Shown here: one piece after another, positions 43,855-53,454 of the stretch | How positions within the stretch are numbered: position 1 is the stretch's first letter | How the letters are laid out: each line of letters starts with the position of its first letter | Source of the DNA: JBGCEZ01 sp045106735 | Lineage (GTDB): Bacteria > Planctomycetota > Phycisphaerae > Phycisphaerales > SM1A02 | DNA length: 64,000 nt | Direction: 5' to 3' | Assembly (NCBI GenBank): GCA_045106735.1 | Contig: JBGCEZ010000009.1 | Span: forward strand, 62,001 to 126,000 | Made by a program: the position numbers and the translations under genes | The notes under the pieces: generated by a model | Seen by the model: the letters and a program-made list of their open reading frames with translations, nothing else | Databases searched by the model: none | Told to the model about the DNA's origin: nothing

Positions 43855-46800
43855 GTGGGTATCCACTCACGCGCTGTCGCTGCGCGCCGACTCGGCACCG
43901 CGACGCTTGCCACCGCGATCGCGGCCGCCGGTTTGACCGGCACCGCGCACGCCCAATCCATGCCGCTGGAACACCCGTTGACCCTGCTGGGAGGTTCCGG
44001 CACCACGAACTTTGACGCGCGGACCGGGCTGTTCAGCATCAGCACCACGCCGGTCGTGCTCAAGCTCGCTCCGGGGGCCGATCCGTGCACGATCATGCCG
44101 ATCGGCGATCCCGCCAACAAGACGGTGCAACTGCACGTCCGATTGAATGACGACGGGTCGATCGTCAGCGGCATTTCCGGGGATGACTTTCAAATGGTCG
44201 GGGCCGCCGACCTTGATGGAGACGGGCAGCCGGACGCCAGCGGCGTACTTCTACGCGGCGAAGTCATCCGCTTTGACTGGGAAGACCGGCAACCGGCCTT
44301 TGTGCTTCGCGAGCCCGGGACCGGAAGCGCCGACCGTGAGGTCAACGGCGCCTTGGGCGACGAATCTCGAATGACCCGCAACCTCTTCGCCGCCGCGGGG
44401 ATGAGTGACGGGTACCAGATTGCCGTCGAAGTGACCGGTGGCGCGCTCGCCGGATTCTTCCAAGACGCGACCATCGGCCTGAACATCGACAGCGACCGTT
44501 CGACGTTTCAGGGCGATTTCACCCGCAGCTTCAGTGGCAGCGCAACCGGCTATCAGGGCGTGATCGACCAGGCGGTCCTTGGCGGCGCGTGTTGTTTGCC
44601 CGACGGAAGCTGCATGGTGACCAGCGTCCTGGGGTGCAACCTCATGGGCGGAACGTACCTCGGCGACGAGACCCAGTGCTCCCCCGATCTGCTCGGCGAC
44701 GTGGGCGACTACCGACTGGTGAACTTCCCCTTCGGCCAACTCAATCCGCCCGACTACGGTCTGCGGCTCGATGAGCTGTTTCAAGTCAACGTGGGCGTGC
44801 TTGACTCGTTCACCTTCGACTTCGAGCACCCCGGCGCGGACATGCGCGCGAGCTGGGACGGCGAGACGTTTCGCATTCATGGGCTGGCGTTTGGTGGGCT
44901 TGACGTGGGCGATGCCTACGACCCCAACTGGACGAGCTGGGTCAACATCGACTTCACGTACACGTCGATCGAATCTGTTTCCGGCGATGACGATCTCATC
45001 GTGCTCGGGCCACCGGCGCAGAACTTCGGTTCGATTACATGGCTCGAGACCGGCGAAGTCATCGAACTTTCTGACTTCTCCAATGACAACGGATTCAACT
45101 TCCGTTTCGGCGATGAAGATGACGACCAGGGGCATCTTGGGGCGCCGGGCATCAGCGGGTGGGGATGGATGGCGTATGTCGGGACCGACTCGCCGGGCAC
45201 CCAGGACTGGCGTTTCCAGGCCATCGACATCTGCGTCGATCCCGAACCGCAGGGAGCCTGCTGTTTGGCTGATGGCACGTGCGTCGTGCTGACGCCTTCG
45301 GGTTGCATGGCCGTCGGCGGAACCTACCAGGGCGACGGTGTTCCCTGTACGGACTCCGTCTGTGTGGTCCCGGTGCTGGGCGCGTGCTGCCTTCCGGATG
45401 GAACGTGCGTTGAAGCAACCGAAGAACAGTGCGTGGGAGCGGGCGGTCTTTACCAAGGCGATGACGTGCTGTGCATCGACGTTGACTGCACGCTGACGCC
45501 GGTCGGCGCCTGCTGTCTGCCCGATGAGACGTGCATCGTCACGACCGAAGATGACTGCCTTGCCCAGGGCGGCGACTACGCCGGCGACGAAACAACGTGC
45601 GCGGACGTGGACTGCGTCGTCAGTGGCGCGTGCTGCTTGGCCGACGGAACGTGCGTCATCACGATCGAAGATGATTGCTTGGCGATGGGCGGCGACTTTG
45701 CCGGCGTCGGCACCGACTGCGATGACGTCGTGTGCATTCCGGTTCCGACCGGTGCGTGCTGTTTGGCCGACGGAACATGCATGGTGCTGAGCGCCGACGA
45801 CTGCGCGGCCGAAGGTGGCGACTACGCCGGCGACGGCTCCATGTGCACGCCTGACGTCTTGGGCATGCCGGGCTCCTACCGGTTGCGCAACTTTGCCAAC
45901 GGCAATGAAGCGCCTCCCGGATACGGCCTGCGTTTGGATGAGTTGTTCGACGCCACCGACGGCTTTGATGTCTTCAGTTTCGACTTCGACGGGCCCATGT
46001 CGAACATGCGGCTCGACTACGACGGAACCAGTGTTCGTATTCACGGCACCGCATTCGGTGGTCGTGACACCGGCATCAAGTACGACCCGGACTTCATCAG
46101 TGCGGTGGAGATCGACCTCACGTACGACGTCGTGGTCTCGGCGCCCGGCGATGACGACTTGATCGTCCTCACGCCGAACGGTTCCAACGTCGGCACCATG
46201 ACCTGGCTGGCCACCGGTCAGGTCTTCGATCTGTCGGACAAGATGAACGCCGAAGAATTCACGTTCCGACTCGGCGACGAAGACGATGACGCCGGACACA
46301 ATGGCGTGCCCGGTATCACCGGCTGGGGCTGGATGTTCGTTGACGGCGGCGATGAGCCCGGAGCCCAGGACTGGCTCTTCAGTGCGGTAGATATCTGCGC
46401 TCCCGACCCGATGGCCGGGGCATGCTGCCTGCCGGATGAGACGTGCATCGTCACAACCGAAGACCAGTGCATCGCGCTCTGCGGTCTGTACGCCGGTGAC
46501 GGCACCGAGTGCGGCGACGTTGATTGTTCGATCATGCTCATGGGCGCGTGCTGCCTTCCCGATGGCACCTGTGTCGAACTCTCGTCCATTGATTGTGATG
46601 AGGAAGGCGGCGCGTACGCCGGCGACGGCACGTTCTGCACGCCGGATCACCTCAATCAACCGGGGACTTACCGGCTGGCCAGTCATCCGTTCAGTCCCGA
46701 TTGGGGGCTGCGGTTGGATGAGCTCTTTGATGTGACGCCCGACAACGACGTCTTCACGTTCGACTTTGACGCCGACGGCGCGAACATGATGCTGACGTAC

Positions 46801-47919
46801 GACGGTGCGACCATTCGCATCACCGGCACCGCGTTCGGTGGACGTCGATCGGGCGGCGGGTATGACCCGGCGTGGACGAGCCTCGTCGCGGTGGACTTCA
46901 TCTACGACATGGTGCACGTGGCCAACGGCGATGATGATCTCATCGTGACCACGGAAGGCATGACGAACGCCGGTTCGCTGACCTGGCTCGCCACCGGCGA
47001 AGTGTTCGACCTCACCGACAAGAGCAACGGCAGCTTTGCGTTCCGCTTCGGCGACCAGGATGACGACGGTGGCCACCAGGGTTGGCCGGGCATCAGCGGT
47101 TGGGGGTGGCTGCTCTACGGCAACGATCCCGATCGCGGCACGTGGAAGGACTGGCGATTCATCGCCTTGCCCATCTGCGAGCCCGATGCTGCCGCGGGTC
47201 TCGTGGCCCACTGGCCACTGAACGAGCAGACCGGGCAGGTCGCCACCGACATCGTCGGCGGGATCGGACTACGGATGCACGGTCCGGACTCGGACGTCGA
47301 CTGGTACACCAGCGGCTACGGGACGGGCGTCGACTTCAATCAGTCGCCGGATTCGGGTGATGCAATGCTGCGGACCGACTCGACCGGTGATGGCGCGGCC
47401 CTGCGGTCGGCTTTGCAGTCAACCAATGCAATCACATTGCAACTTTTCTATCAACAGGATGGGGCGCACGCCAACGGGTCGCGCATCTTCTCGTGGTCGC
47501 ACGGGACGAACGTCGATGATCGCAACGTGTCCATGCTCGGGCGCTTCGGGTCCGAGAGCGAGATGTATGACAATCAGACGCGTTTGCGCACGACAGACGG
47601 CATGTTCAATGACGGTCCGGATGATGTCAGTGATGACCAGGCGGACGACGATCCGTCGGTCGTGACGATGACGTACGACGCGGCCGCCGGCAACGAGCTT
47701 CGGATCTACGTGAACGGCGAGCTGTGGTTTGTTGACTCGTCGCCAAAGGGAACGTTCGCCAACTGGCAGGACTTCCACATTCTGATCGGCAACGAGTCGT
47801 CGGAGGATCGTCCGTTCGAGGGCGAGATCTACGACATCAAGATCTGGAACGTCGCCTTGAGTGCGGCCCAGGTCGTCGATGCCGCCGACGCGCTGCTGGA
47901 CGGTGATGACGACGACTGA
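43855..47919 (+). CDS. Large secreted modular Cys-repeat / LamG protein
   Basis: 1354 residues from GTG 43855 after AAAGGAG with 7-base spacing. The signal peptide ends near GTAHAQSMPL. The mature protein has eight GACCLPDGTC-type units of about 40 residues (six Cys each in the full units): at 44584, then five in a row at 45258-45850, and at 46418 and 46542. Among these are three copies of a ~180-residue beta module (about 44694-45240, 45850-46400, 46645-47185) with the phrases GYGLRLDELF and WLATG(E/Q)V(F)DL. The last ~235 residues are a LamG/concanavalin-like domain (AGLVAHWPLNEQTG ... GEIYDIKIWNVALS). No PEP-CTERM or LPXTG tail. Probably an adhesin or surface structural protein. Confidence 0.85.
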   Translation: MGIHSRAVAARRLGTATLATAIAAAGLTGTAHAQSMPLEHPLTLLGGSGTTNFDARTGLFSISTTPVVLKLAPGADPCTIMPIGDPANKTVQLHVRLNDDGSIVSGISGDDFQMVGAADLDGDGQPDASGVLLRGEVIRFDWEDRQPAFVLREPGTGSADREVNGALGDESRMTRNLFAAAGMSDGYQIAVEVTGGALAGFFQDATIGLNIDSDRSTFQGDFTRSFSGSATGYQGVIDQAVLGGACCLPDGSCMVTSVLGCNLMGGTYLGDETQCSPDLLGDVGDYRLVNFPFGQLNPPDYGLRLDELFQVNVGVLDSFTFDFEHPGADMRASWDGETFRIHGLAFGGLDVGDAYDPNWTSWVNIDFTYTSIESVSGDDDLIVLGPPAQNFGSITWLETGEVIELSDFSNDNGFNFRFGDEDDDQGHLGAPGISGWGWMAYVGTDSPGTQDWRFQAIDICVDPEPQGACCLADGTCVVLTPSGCMAVGGTYQGDGVPCTDSVCVVPVLGACCLPDGTCVEATEEQCVGAGGLYQGDDVLCIDVDCTLTPVGACCLPDETCIVTTEDDCLAQGGDYAGDETTCADVDCVVSGACCLADGTCVITIEDDCLAMGGDFAGVGTDCDDVVCIPVPTGACCLADGTCMVLSADDCAAEGGDYAGDGSMCTPDVLGMPGSYRLRNFANGNEAPPGYGLRLDELFDATDGFDVFSFDFDGPMSNMRLDYDGTSVRIHGTAFGGRDTGIKYDPDFISAVEIDLTYDVVVSAPGDDDLIVLTPNGSNVGTMTWLATGQVFDLSDKMNAEEFTFRLGDEDDDAGHNGVPGITGWGWMFVDGGDEPGAQDWLFSAVDICAPDPMAGACCLPDETCIVTTEDQCIALCGLYAGDGTECGDVDCSIMLMGACCLPDGTCVELSSIDCDEEGGAYAGDGTFCTPDHLNQPGTYRLASHPFSPDWGLRLDELFDVTPDNDVFTFDFDADGANMMLTYDGATIRITGTAFGGRRSGGGYDPAWTSLVAVDFIYDMVHVANGDDDLIVTTEGMTNAGSLTWLATGEVFDLTDKSNGSFAFRFGDQDDDGGHQGWPGISGWGWLLYGNDPDRGTWKDWRFIALPICEPDAAAGLVAHWPLNEQTGQVATDIVGGIGLRMHGPDSDVDWYTSGYGTGVDFNQSPDSGDAMLRTDSTGDGAALRSALQSTNAITLQLFYQQDGAHANGSRIFSWSHGTNVDDRNVSMLGRFGSESEMYDNQTRLRTTDGMFNDGPDDVSDDQADDDPSVVTMTYDAAAGNELRIYVNGELWFVDSSPKGTFANWQDFHILIGNESSEDRPFEGEIYDIKIWNVALSAAQVVDAADALLDGDDDD
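45258..45850 (+). repeat. Five tandem ~120-bp Cys-repeat units
   Basis: Five units of about 120 bp begin at 45258, 45379, 45504, 45625 and 45751. Each encodes GACCL(P/A)D(G/E)TC, then a Cys, (L/C)GG(D/L)Y(A/Q)GD, and two more Cys. They have diverged in codons, so duplication is old. Confidence 0.9.
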
Positions 47920-47942
47920 CTCGTCATCCGCTGCGTGAAATG

Positions 47943-47983
47943 AAAGAGGCCGCGGGTCGCATCATGCAACTCGCGGCCTCTTT
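47943..47983 (+). terminator. Strong intrinsic terminator
   Basis: A perfect 12-bp inverted repeat AAAGAGGCCGCG (47943-47954) and CGCGGCCTCTTT (47972-47983) with a 17-base loop, followed by TTTT. It lies 24 bases after the secreted-protein stop and may also serve the convergent DoxX gene. Confidence 0.9.
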
Positions 47984-48062
47984 TCGCGCCGGCGCCAGGT
48001 CAGGTGGCGGGGCGCGGGTCCAAGCGATTCGGTTCAGGTGGGTTCGCGGGGATGGACGAACC

Positions 48063-48593
48063 TCACCGCCGGAATCGCGTGGTGGCCAGTTGGATCAGGG
48101 AGCGGAGCTGGGCGATCGCGAGCGTCCGGCGAATGGCCAGGACGCCGGCGGCGGAAGCGGCGACGAGCAAGGACATGGCGAAGAGCGCGCCGCCGTCTTC
48201 CATGACTTCGATGCCGAGCGGGCCGAGATGGCTGGCGATCGCCCCCGACATGAGTCCGAGGGTGAGCGCGGCGCCGGCGGCGGACAGGCGCGGGATGAGC
48301 AGGAGCAGGACGGCGATGGCTTCCATGCCGCCGGTGAAGAAGCGTCCGAACGGTTCGGCCCCGAGGGTCTCGAAGATGTAGACGGCTTCCGGTGCACCGG
48401 TGAACTTGAAGAACAGCGTCTGTCCGAGGATGGCCGCCGCGGTGAGCTGCAACGTCCAGGTGCCGGCGGTCGCGAGGCGGCCGTGGCGAGCGGGGCTTGC
48501 CGGGGCGGCGGCGTCAGCGGCACGCGCGAACGACTCGGGCGAAGTGGAACGGTTCGACGAGGGGTCGAAGCTGGCGGTGGTGGACTGGCTCAT
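48063..48593 (-). CDS. DoxX-family membrane protein
   Basis: 176 residues from ATG 48593. After a Ser/Ala/Pro-rich start come four helices; family signatures are LFFKFTGAPEAVYIFETLG and FGRFFTGGMEAIAVLLLLIP. DoxX proteins are small membrane proteins linked to thiosulfate, thiol or radical chemistry, or simple membrane redox; the role here is unknown. The YHS-domain gene is directly upstream, with a 100-bp gap. Confidence 0.87.
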   Translation of the reverse strand: MSQSTTASFDPSSNRSTSPESFARAADAAAPASPARHGRLATAGTWTLQLTAAAILGQTLFFKFTGAPEAVYIFETLGAEPFGRFFTGGMEAIAVLLLLIPRLSAAGAALTLGLMSGAIASHLGPLGIEVMEDGGALFAMSLLVAASAAGVLAIRRTLAIAQLRSLIQLATTRFRR

Positions 48594-48693
48594 GGCGTGT
48601 GCTCCATTGGGTCCCGCACGAAAGTGGCGGGCAGTGCGGCCCGGGGATCGGTCCGGGCCTCGCTCCGCCGAGGCGGAGCGTGGGGTGGAGGGT

Positions 48694-49284
48694 TCAAGTC
48701 GCGGGCTTCGCCTTCACCTGGCGGGACGATTCACCGGAACGCTGCTTCCAGCGGCCGTCGGCCCGTTCGGCGTTGGCGTTGTGGTCACCCTTCTTCCACT
48801 CGTTCTTGGCGTTGGCGAACGCACCCTTGTAGAAGAGGAAGAGGCGGTCGTCCTTCACGATGAAATTCTTGGCGTCGACCTTCACCAGATCGCCGGACAT
48901 GATCGCGAAGCTGCACCATCCGCCGTGCGCCGCTTCGTACCGATTGGGATTGGCGACGAAGCGTTTGCGGTTGGCGTCGTTGGCGAAGCGGTAGGTCACG
49001 CCGCCGTGCACCGCGGTGAACTGGCTCTTGCCCTTGGTGGCCTTGCCGCCACCCTCGGGGAAGTAGGCGACCGGGTCGTAACCACTGATGGCAAGCTTGA
49101 CCTCCCGCTTGGGCAGGTTCCAGGCGGACGTCTTGCGGACCGGGGTGGCGTCCTGCGAAGCGCCGGCGGTGGCTGACTGGGGAGCGGGAACCGCCGGGGC
49201 GGCGAGGACGGCCTGGGCGACGAAGACGTTGGCGGAAGCGACGGCGGCGGCGAGGACGGCGGTGCGGGCGGCGTTGGTGAACAT
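48694..49284 (-). CDS. Exported YHS-domain protein
   Basis: 196 residues from ATG 49284, with an excellent AGGAG site 8 bases upstream. A signal peptide ends near AVLAAPAV. The YHS domain reads LAISGYDPVAYFPEGG, HGGVTYRFANDANRKRFVANPNRYE and GGWCSFAIMSGDLV, ending in FLFYKGAFANA. YHS domains bind metal or sense heavy metals. The pairing with DoxX is common in bacteria. Probably periplasmic. Function unknown. Confidence 0.9.
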   Translation of the reverse strand: MFTNAARTAVLAAAVASANVFVAQAVLAAPAVPAPQSATAGASQDATPVRKTSAWNLPKREVKLAISGYDPVAYFPEGGGKATKGKSQFTAVHGGVTYRFANDANRKRFVANPNRYEAAHGGWCSFAIMSGDLVKVDAKNFIVKDDRLFLFYKGAFANAKNEWKKGDHNANAERADGRWKQRSGESSRQVKAKPAT

Positions 49285-49735
49285 CGGTCAAACTCCTGTG
49301 CGATCGGGAAGGTTGGGTGGCCCGCCAACGGGTGGCGGATCCGGGTTTCGCGAGCGTCCTTGGATGGGTCCACGGGACCGCTGTCGCCCTGACCGTGCCG
49401 CGAACCGCGGAGTGGACAGACCGATCGCCGGCCACGGACTTGGCCACGCATGTGGGCCGCGTCCTGGTGGCTGCATTCAAGGGTGAGAGGAAAGGAGGGG
49501 AGACTGGCGGCTGGACTGCGTGACCGGCCGTCACCGGGCGGGACACTCGTGGGCGTGGTTGGTTGCCCGTGCGTGTCCGGAGAAGCCAACCGCCGGCGTC
49601 GGCCGAGTGTTCCGACACGGCTGAGATTTCTTCACCGATCGCTCAGAATGTGCATTGACAGATCGTCGGCATCGATTTTGTGCGCCGCGCCGCTCGGCCG
49701 CGTCGCCCGCCGTCCGGATCCGTCACAATGCTGGC
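49285..49735. other. 451-bp divergent gap, no gene seen
   Basis: Between the YHS gene (minus) and the small membrane-anchored gene (plus). Stop-rich in sensible frames after 49520. Both promoters should be here, but no clear boxes were identified. Confidence 0.4.
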
Positions 49736-50146
49736 ATGCCCCGCCGCCGCTTCAGCCCCCGCATGGTCTTCCTGCCCTTGGTCGTTCTGGCCGGGGCGTG
49801 GTTCGTGCACCAGTACACCAGCGAGCGAGAGGCGGCCCGCGTCGCCCAGATGACCACGGTGATGACCCGGCTCATGACCGCGGTGCAACAGGAGCAGCGC
49901 GTCGGCCCGTTGCCGGGAACGCCCGAAGCGGTCCGCCGCACACTCGATCCTGCCCTCTTGGAGCTGGCCCCGCGGCTCAACGGCACGCCCTGGTCGGTGG
50001 CCGTCACCGAGGGGGACAGCGGTCCCGGTCCGCCCGGAGCGGCCACGCACACCGCGACGGTGAACATCGGCGCCGATCCGGCCATCCATCTGCGGGTGGC
50101 CCACGATGGCGAGCGCGTGCTGGTGCTGGGGTACTGGCGGCCGTGA
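49736..50146 (+). CDS. Small membrane-anchored protein, unrecognised
   Basis: 136 residues from ATG 49736; the frame opens earlier, but this Met directly precedes the basic-then-hydrophobic anchor (RRRFSPRMVFLPLVVLAGAW). The rest is predicted extracytoplasmic: a short helix (QMTTVMTRLMTAVQQE), then beta strands ending in GERVLVLGYWRP. No known motif. It is followed by 292 bases with tandem GGGCGGCCATGC units and then the aminotransferase gene. Confidence 0.6.
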   Translation: MPRRRFSPRMVFLPLVVLAGAWFVHQYTSEREAARVAQMTTVMTRLMTAVQQEQRVGPLPGTPEAVRRTLDPALLELAPRLNGTPWSVAVTEGDSGPGPPGAATHTATVNIGADPAIHLRVAHDGERVLVLGYWRP

Positions 50147-50149
50147 TTG

Positions 50150-50200
50150 GGGCGGCCATGCGGGCGGCCATGCCGGGCGGCCGTGCGGGCTGCCTTGGGG
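50150..50200. repeat. Tandem GGGCGGCCATGC repeats
   Basis: Three to four units of GGGCGGCC(A/G)TGC(C) directly after the 136-aa gene. They could form hairpins at its 3' end. The rest of 50147-50438 (292 bp) shows no gene. Confidence 0.75.
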
Positions 50201-50438
50201 GCTGTCACGGAAGCGGCCACGGAGGTCGCGCACCAGCCGTGTCGGTGTCTTCGTGATGCCCGGCCTGAAGGCGAACGGCTTCGTGGGTGAATCTGCGCCG
50301 GGACTCTGCGGTTGACCGTTGGCCGTTGGCGGTCGGTGACCGGCAAGCTGCGTTCAGCCGTCGGCGATCTGCCGTCCTCGCGCCGCTCATCGCCGCCGCG
50401 GTCCGCCCGTCGCTCGCCGGCGGCGGTAGCATCCCCGT

Positions 50439-51341
50439 ATGGCACTCACCGTTTGGATGAATGGAAGCTTCGTCGTCCCCGACGAGGCCAACGTCAGCAT
50501 CTTCGATGCCGGCATGCAGCACGCCGTCGGCCTGTTCGAAACGATGCTGGCCCGCAACGGCCGCGTTTTTCGGCCACGGGCCCACATGACCCGGCTGGCC
50601 GGCAGCGCGAGCGAGCTCATGCTCACCGAGCGGTTGCGGGCCGACGCGCTGGCTGAGGCCTGCGATCTGGTCGCCGCCCGCAGTGAGCTCGGCTCCGCCC
50701 GCATCCGGCTCACGATCACCGGCGGCGATCTCTCTGGCCTGCAGGCCGAGGGCCGGTCGCAGCAGGACCCCACGGTGATGATCGTGGCCCAGCCGTCGAC
50801 CGAGTACCCGCCGGAGTTCTTCGAGCGCGGGGTCATGGTCACCGTGGCGGACGTCAAGGCCAACCCGCTGTCCATGCACGCCGGCCACAAGACGATGAAC
50901 TACTGGGAGCGCATCCAGTGCCTCCAGATCGCCGGCAGCCGCGGCGGGAGCGAGTCGCTCTGGTTCAGTGCGACGAATCACCTGGCCAGCGGCTGCGTGA
51001 GCAACATCTTTGCCGTGCGGGACGGGTCGCTGATCACGCCGATCGCCCGCGGCGAGGAAGCCGCCGGCAGTCTGCGGGCCCCGGTGCTGCCGGGCGTGAC
51101 GCGGGCCGCGATCATCGAGCTGGCTGAGGCGGCCGGACTCAACGTCGAAAAGCGCATGATGGACATCGACGACGTGATGCGGGCCGAAGAGCTCTTCCTG
51201 ACCAACAGCGGCTGGGGCGTCCTGCCCGTGGTCGCGGTGGAAGCGACGTCGATTGGCGGCGGCAAGGTCGGCGAAGTGGCGGCGGCGATGCGGGCGGCGT
51301 GGCTTGACCTGGTAGAAACCGAGACGCGCGGGGAAGGATGA
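50439..51341 (+). CDS. Class IV PLP aminotransferase
   Basis: 300 residues from ATG 50439. PLP enzyme of the branched-chain aminotransferase / D-amino-acid aminotransferase / 4-amino-4-deoxychorismate lyase family. Catalytic Lys is in GHKTMNYWE (residue 151), other sites are VGLFETMLARNG, ARIRLTITGG, and the phosphate-binding GVTRAAIIELA with TNSGWGVLPV. Which of the three reactions it carries out is not settled by these motifs; the absence of other ilv or pab genes nearby gives no help. SixA follows 40 bases downstream. Confidence 0.9.
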   Translation: MALTVWMNGSFVVPDEANVSIFDAGMQHAVGLFETMLARNGRVFRPRAHMTRLAGSASELMLTERLRADALAEACDLVAARSELGSARIRLTITGGDLSGLQAEGRSQQDPTVMIVAQPSTEYPPEFFERGVMVTVADVKANPLSMHAGHKTMNYWERIQCLQIAGSRGGSESLWFSATNHLASGCVSNIFAVRDGSLITPIARGEEAAGSLRAPVLPGVTRAAIIELAEAAGLNVEKRMMDIDDVMRAEELFLTNSGWGVLPVVAVEATSIGGGKVGEVAAAMRAAWLDLVETETRGEG

Positions 51342-51381
51342 TTCCCACCGCAGTCGAGGGAGCTGGCGGTAGGGTGCTGGC

Positions 51382-51897
51382 GTGAAACACCTCCTCCTGA
51401 TGCGGCACGCGAAGAGTTCCTGGGCCGATGCCGGGATGGACGACCACGATCGTCCGTTGAATGATCGCGGCCGGCGCGATGCCCCGCGGATGGCCGCGTA
51501 CCTGGCGGAGCGCGGCTGCTTGCCGGACCTCGTCGTGGCGTCCACCGCGCGGCGGGTGGTGGAAACGCTTGAGGGCATGGCCGGGCATCAGCCCAGCGGA
51601 TTCGCCGCGGCGGCCGGCGACGTGACCTTTCGGTCCGAGCTGTATCTGGCCACCCCCGGCACGATCTTGCACATCGGCGCCGAACACGCGAAGCACGATG
51701 ACGTTGAGACGCTGATGCTCGTCGGCCACAACCCCGGCATGGAGCAGGCGGTGGCCCGATTTCGCGGCGTGAAGGATGCCATGCCGACCGCGGCGATCGG
51801 CATCTGCCGATTGGCGATCGACAGTTGGGATGACCTCGTTTCCGCCGCCGCCGATGAAGCCGACGTGACGCTTGTGCGGCCGAAACAGCTTCACTGA
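51382..51897 (+). CDS. sixA: SixA-type phosphohistidine phosphatase
   Basis: 171 residues from GTG 51382. Histidine phosphatase superfamily: LMRHAKSSWAD with the nucleophile His, DHDRPLNDRGRRDAPRMA, and LVGHNPGMEQAV. E. coli SixA removes phosphate from His of phosphotransferase (Npr) and ArcB phosphorelays. Residues 80-100 are an Ala-rich loop. Cytoplasmic. Confidence 0.92.
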   Translation: MKHLLLMRHAKSSWADAGMDDHDRPLNDRGRRDAPRMAAYLAERGCLPDLVVASTARRVVETLEGMAGHQPSGFAAAAGDVTFRSELYLATPGTILHIGAEHAKHDDVETLMLVGHNPGMEQAVARFRGVKDAMPTAAIGICRLAIDSWDDLVSAAADEADVTLVRPKQLH

Positions 51898-51957
51898 ATT
51901 GCTGGGGCGATGCGGGGCGCCGGGGGGCGATCGCGGCGATGGCGGCGCCGGGTTCGT

Positions 51958-53454
51958 TCAGGTCGCCGGGCCGTTCGGGCTCGTCGAAACGGCCACGGTC
52001 GCCGCATTCGCCGCATTCGCCGCCTCTCGCTCGGCCCGCACCCGCCGCCACCGCAGCACCAACCACGTGCACTGCGCTGCCGCCCCGAGGTTGATCGCGA
52101 TCACCGCAACGGACGCCCCGGTCATGACGTCGGCCCACGATCCGGCGACCAGGGTCAGGCTGGTCACGGTCAGGAAAATCGCCACCGACTCGGTGACGCC
52201 GCGGGTGCGGCGAGCGTGCACCAGCAGGCCGGTGTAGAGCGACAGCGTCCAACTCACCACCGGCAGCGGTGTGGCCCAACGGAATCCTTCGAGGGCGACG
52301 GTGGCGATCTCGGGACTCAGTCCGCCGGGGCCGCGGAACAGCCACGAGCCAAGCGGGGTAAAGGCCAGCGTGGCGTGGGCGATGAGCGTGCCCGTCGCGC
52401 CGATGGTGGCAAAGCGTCGCAATGCTCGCTCGCCGCCGGGCTCACCGGCGTGGCGCACGACGACCTCGTTGTAGGCCACGCCCACCGAGCGGATCATGAA
52501 CCCCAGGCCGTTGATCATCGGCCAGGCGGCCATCGAAATCTTGGTCAGCGGCATGCGGCCCATCCCGGCGGAGCCGATCGGCTGCGTGGCCAGGGCCAGC
52601 AGCGGCGTCATGGCCAGCGGGACGTAGAAGCCGAGGATCGCGCCGAGCCGGCGTTCTTCGTCGGTGGACACCAGCGGTGCGTTGGCCAGTGGGCCGCGCC
52701 GGACCTCGGCCGCACAAATCCGGGTGTACGTCGCTTCGACGAAGACGCCGCAGGTCATGGCAATGCCGGCGAGCATCGTGCCGTGGATCGCGGCGGTATC
52801 GGCCCACGCAATGGCCGCGCTCAGGTCGCGGGCGAAGGCGAGGTCGAGTCCGCGGAGCGTGGAGCCAATGACGCCCGAGTCGAACCCGCGTTGGAGCCCG
52901 AACGCCACGAGCAGCGGAATGCCGGTGCCGACGAGCCGGAGCATCGTGCCGATGCTGACGGTGCGCTGGCGACCGAACCGAATGAGCAGGCCTTGGTGAA
53001 ACCGGCGGTCTCCGATCGCCCACGTCCAGAGGCTGAGAACCTGCAATCCGGTGCGGGCCGGTTCGATGATGGTGTCCGGAGCGCCGATGATCCGCACCGC
53101 GATCAGGTCATACAGCGGCGTGAACGCGACGGCCATATGGATGAGCGTGAGGCCCATCGCCAACTGCGTCATGAACCGGCGCAGGCGAAGAAACGACGGC
53201 AGGTCCCGGCTCATCGCGGTGGACGCGGCCAGGATCATGATGATCGGCGACTCGATCAGCAGGGCGAGCGGAAAGACGATGCCCCCGAAGGCGGCCAGCT
53301 GACGTTCGGCATCCGGCAAGTGGGCCACCACCGCGCTGATCCCCGGAATCTCGATGCCCATCAGCAGCCAGCTCGCGGCGAGCGGCCACCACGTGGCGAG
53401 GATGTCGCGGCCACGAAGGTCGGGCCCGACCGGAGATGCTGAAACCGAAGACAT
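51958..53454 (-). CDS. Multi-helix transporter, MATE/Ank-like
   Basis: 498 residues from ATG 53454. About 12 membrane helices in two halves. Distinctive features are LLIESPIIMILAASTAMSRD near the N-terminus and RTRGVTESVAIF near the end. The overall plan fits the MOP (MATE/flippase) superfamily, and I judge it closest to the bacterial Ank-like (progressive-ankylosis) group, from resemblance only. Substrate unknown. The tail is Arg/Ala-rich. Convergent with sixA. Confidence 0.75.
   Translation of the reverse strand: MSSVSASPVGPDLRGRDILATWWPLAASWLLMGIEIPGISAVVAHLPDAERQLAAFGGIVFPLALLIESPIIMILAASTAMSRDLPSFLRLRRFMTQLAMGLTLIHMAVAFTPLYDLIAVRIIGAPDTIIEPARTGLQVLSLWTWAIGDRRFHQGLLIRFGRQRTVSIGTMLRLVGTGIPLLVAFGLQRGFDSGVIGSTLRGLDLAFARDLSAAIAWADTAAIHGTMLAGIAMTCGVFVEATYTRICAAEVRRGPLANAPLVSTDEERRLGAILGFYVPLAMTPLLALATQPIGSAGMGRMPLTKISMAAWPMINGLGFMIRSVGVAYNEVVVRHAGEPGGERALRRFATIGATGTLIAHATLAFTPLGSWLFRGPGGLSPEIATVALEGFRWATPLPVVSWTLSLYTGLLVHARRTRGVTESVAIFLTVTSLTLVAGSWADVMTGASVAVIAINLGAAAQCTWLVLRWRRVRAEREAANAANAATVAVSTSPNGPAT

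Noticed and set aside
44251..47211. 986-codon minus-strand open frame opposite the secreted protein
   Set aside because: It is the antisense of the repeat-bearing gene. The opposite frame has a signal peptide, Cys repeats and a LamG domain; this one has none.
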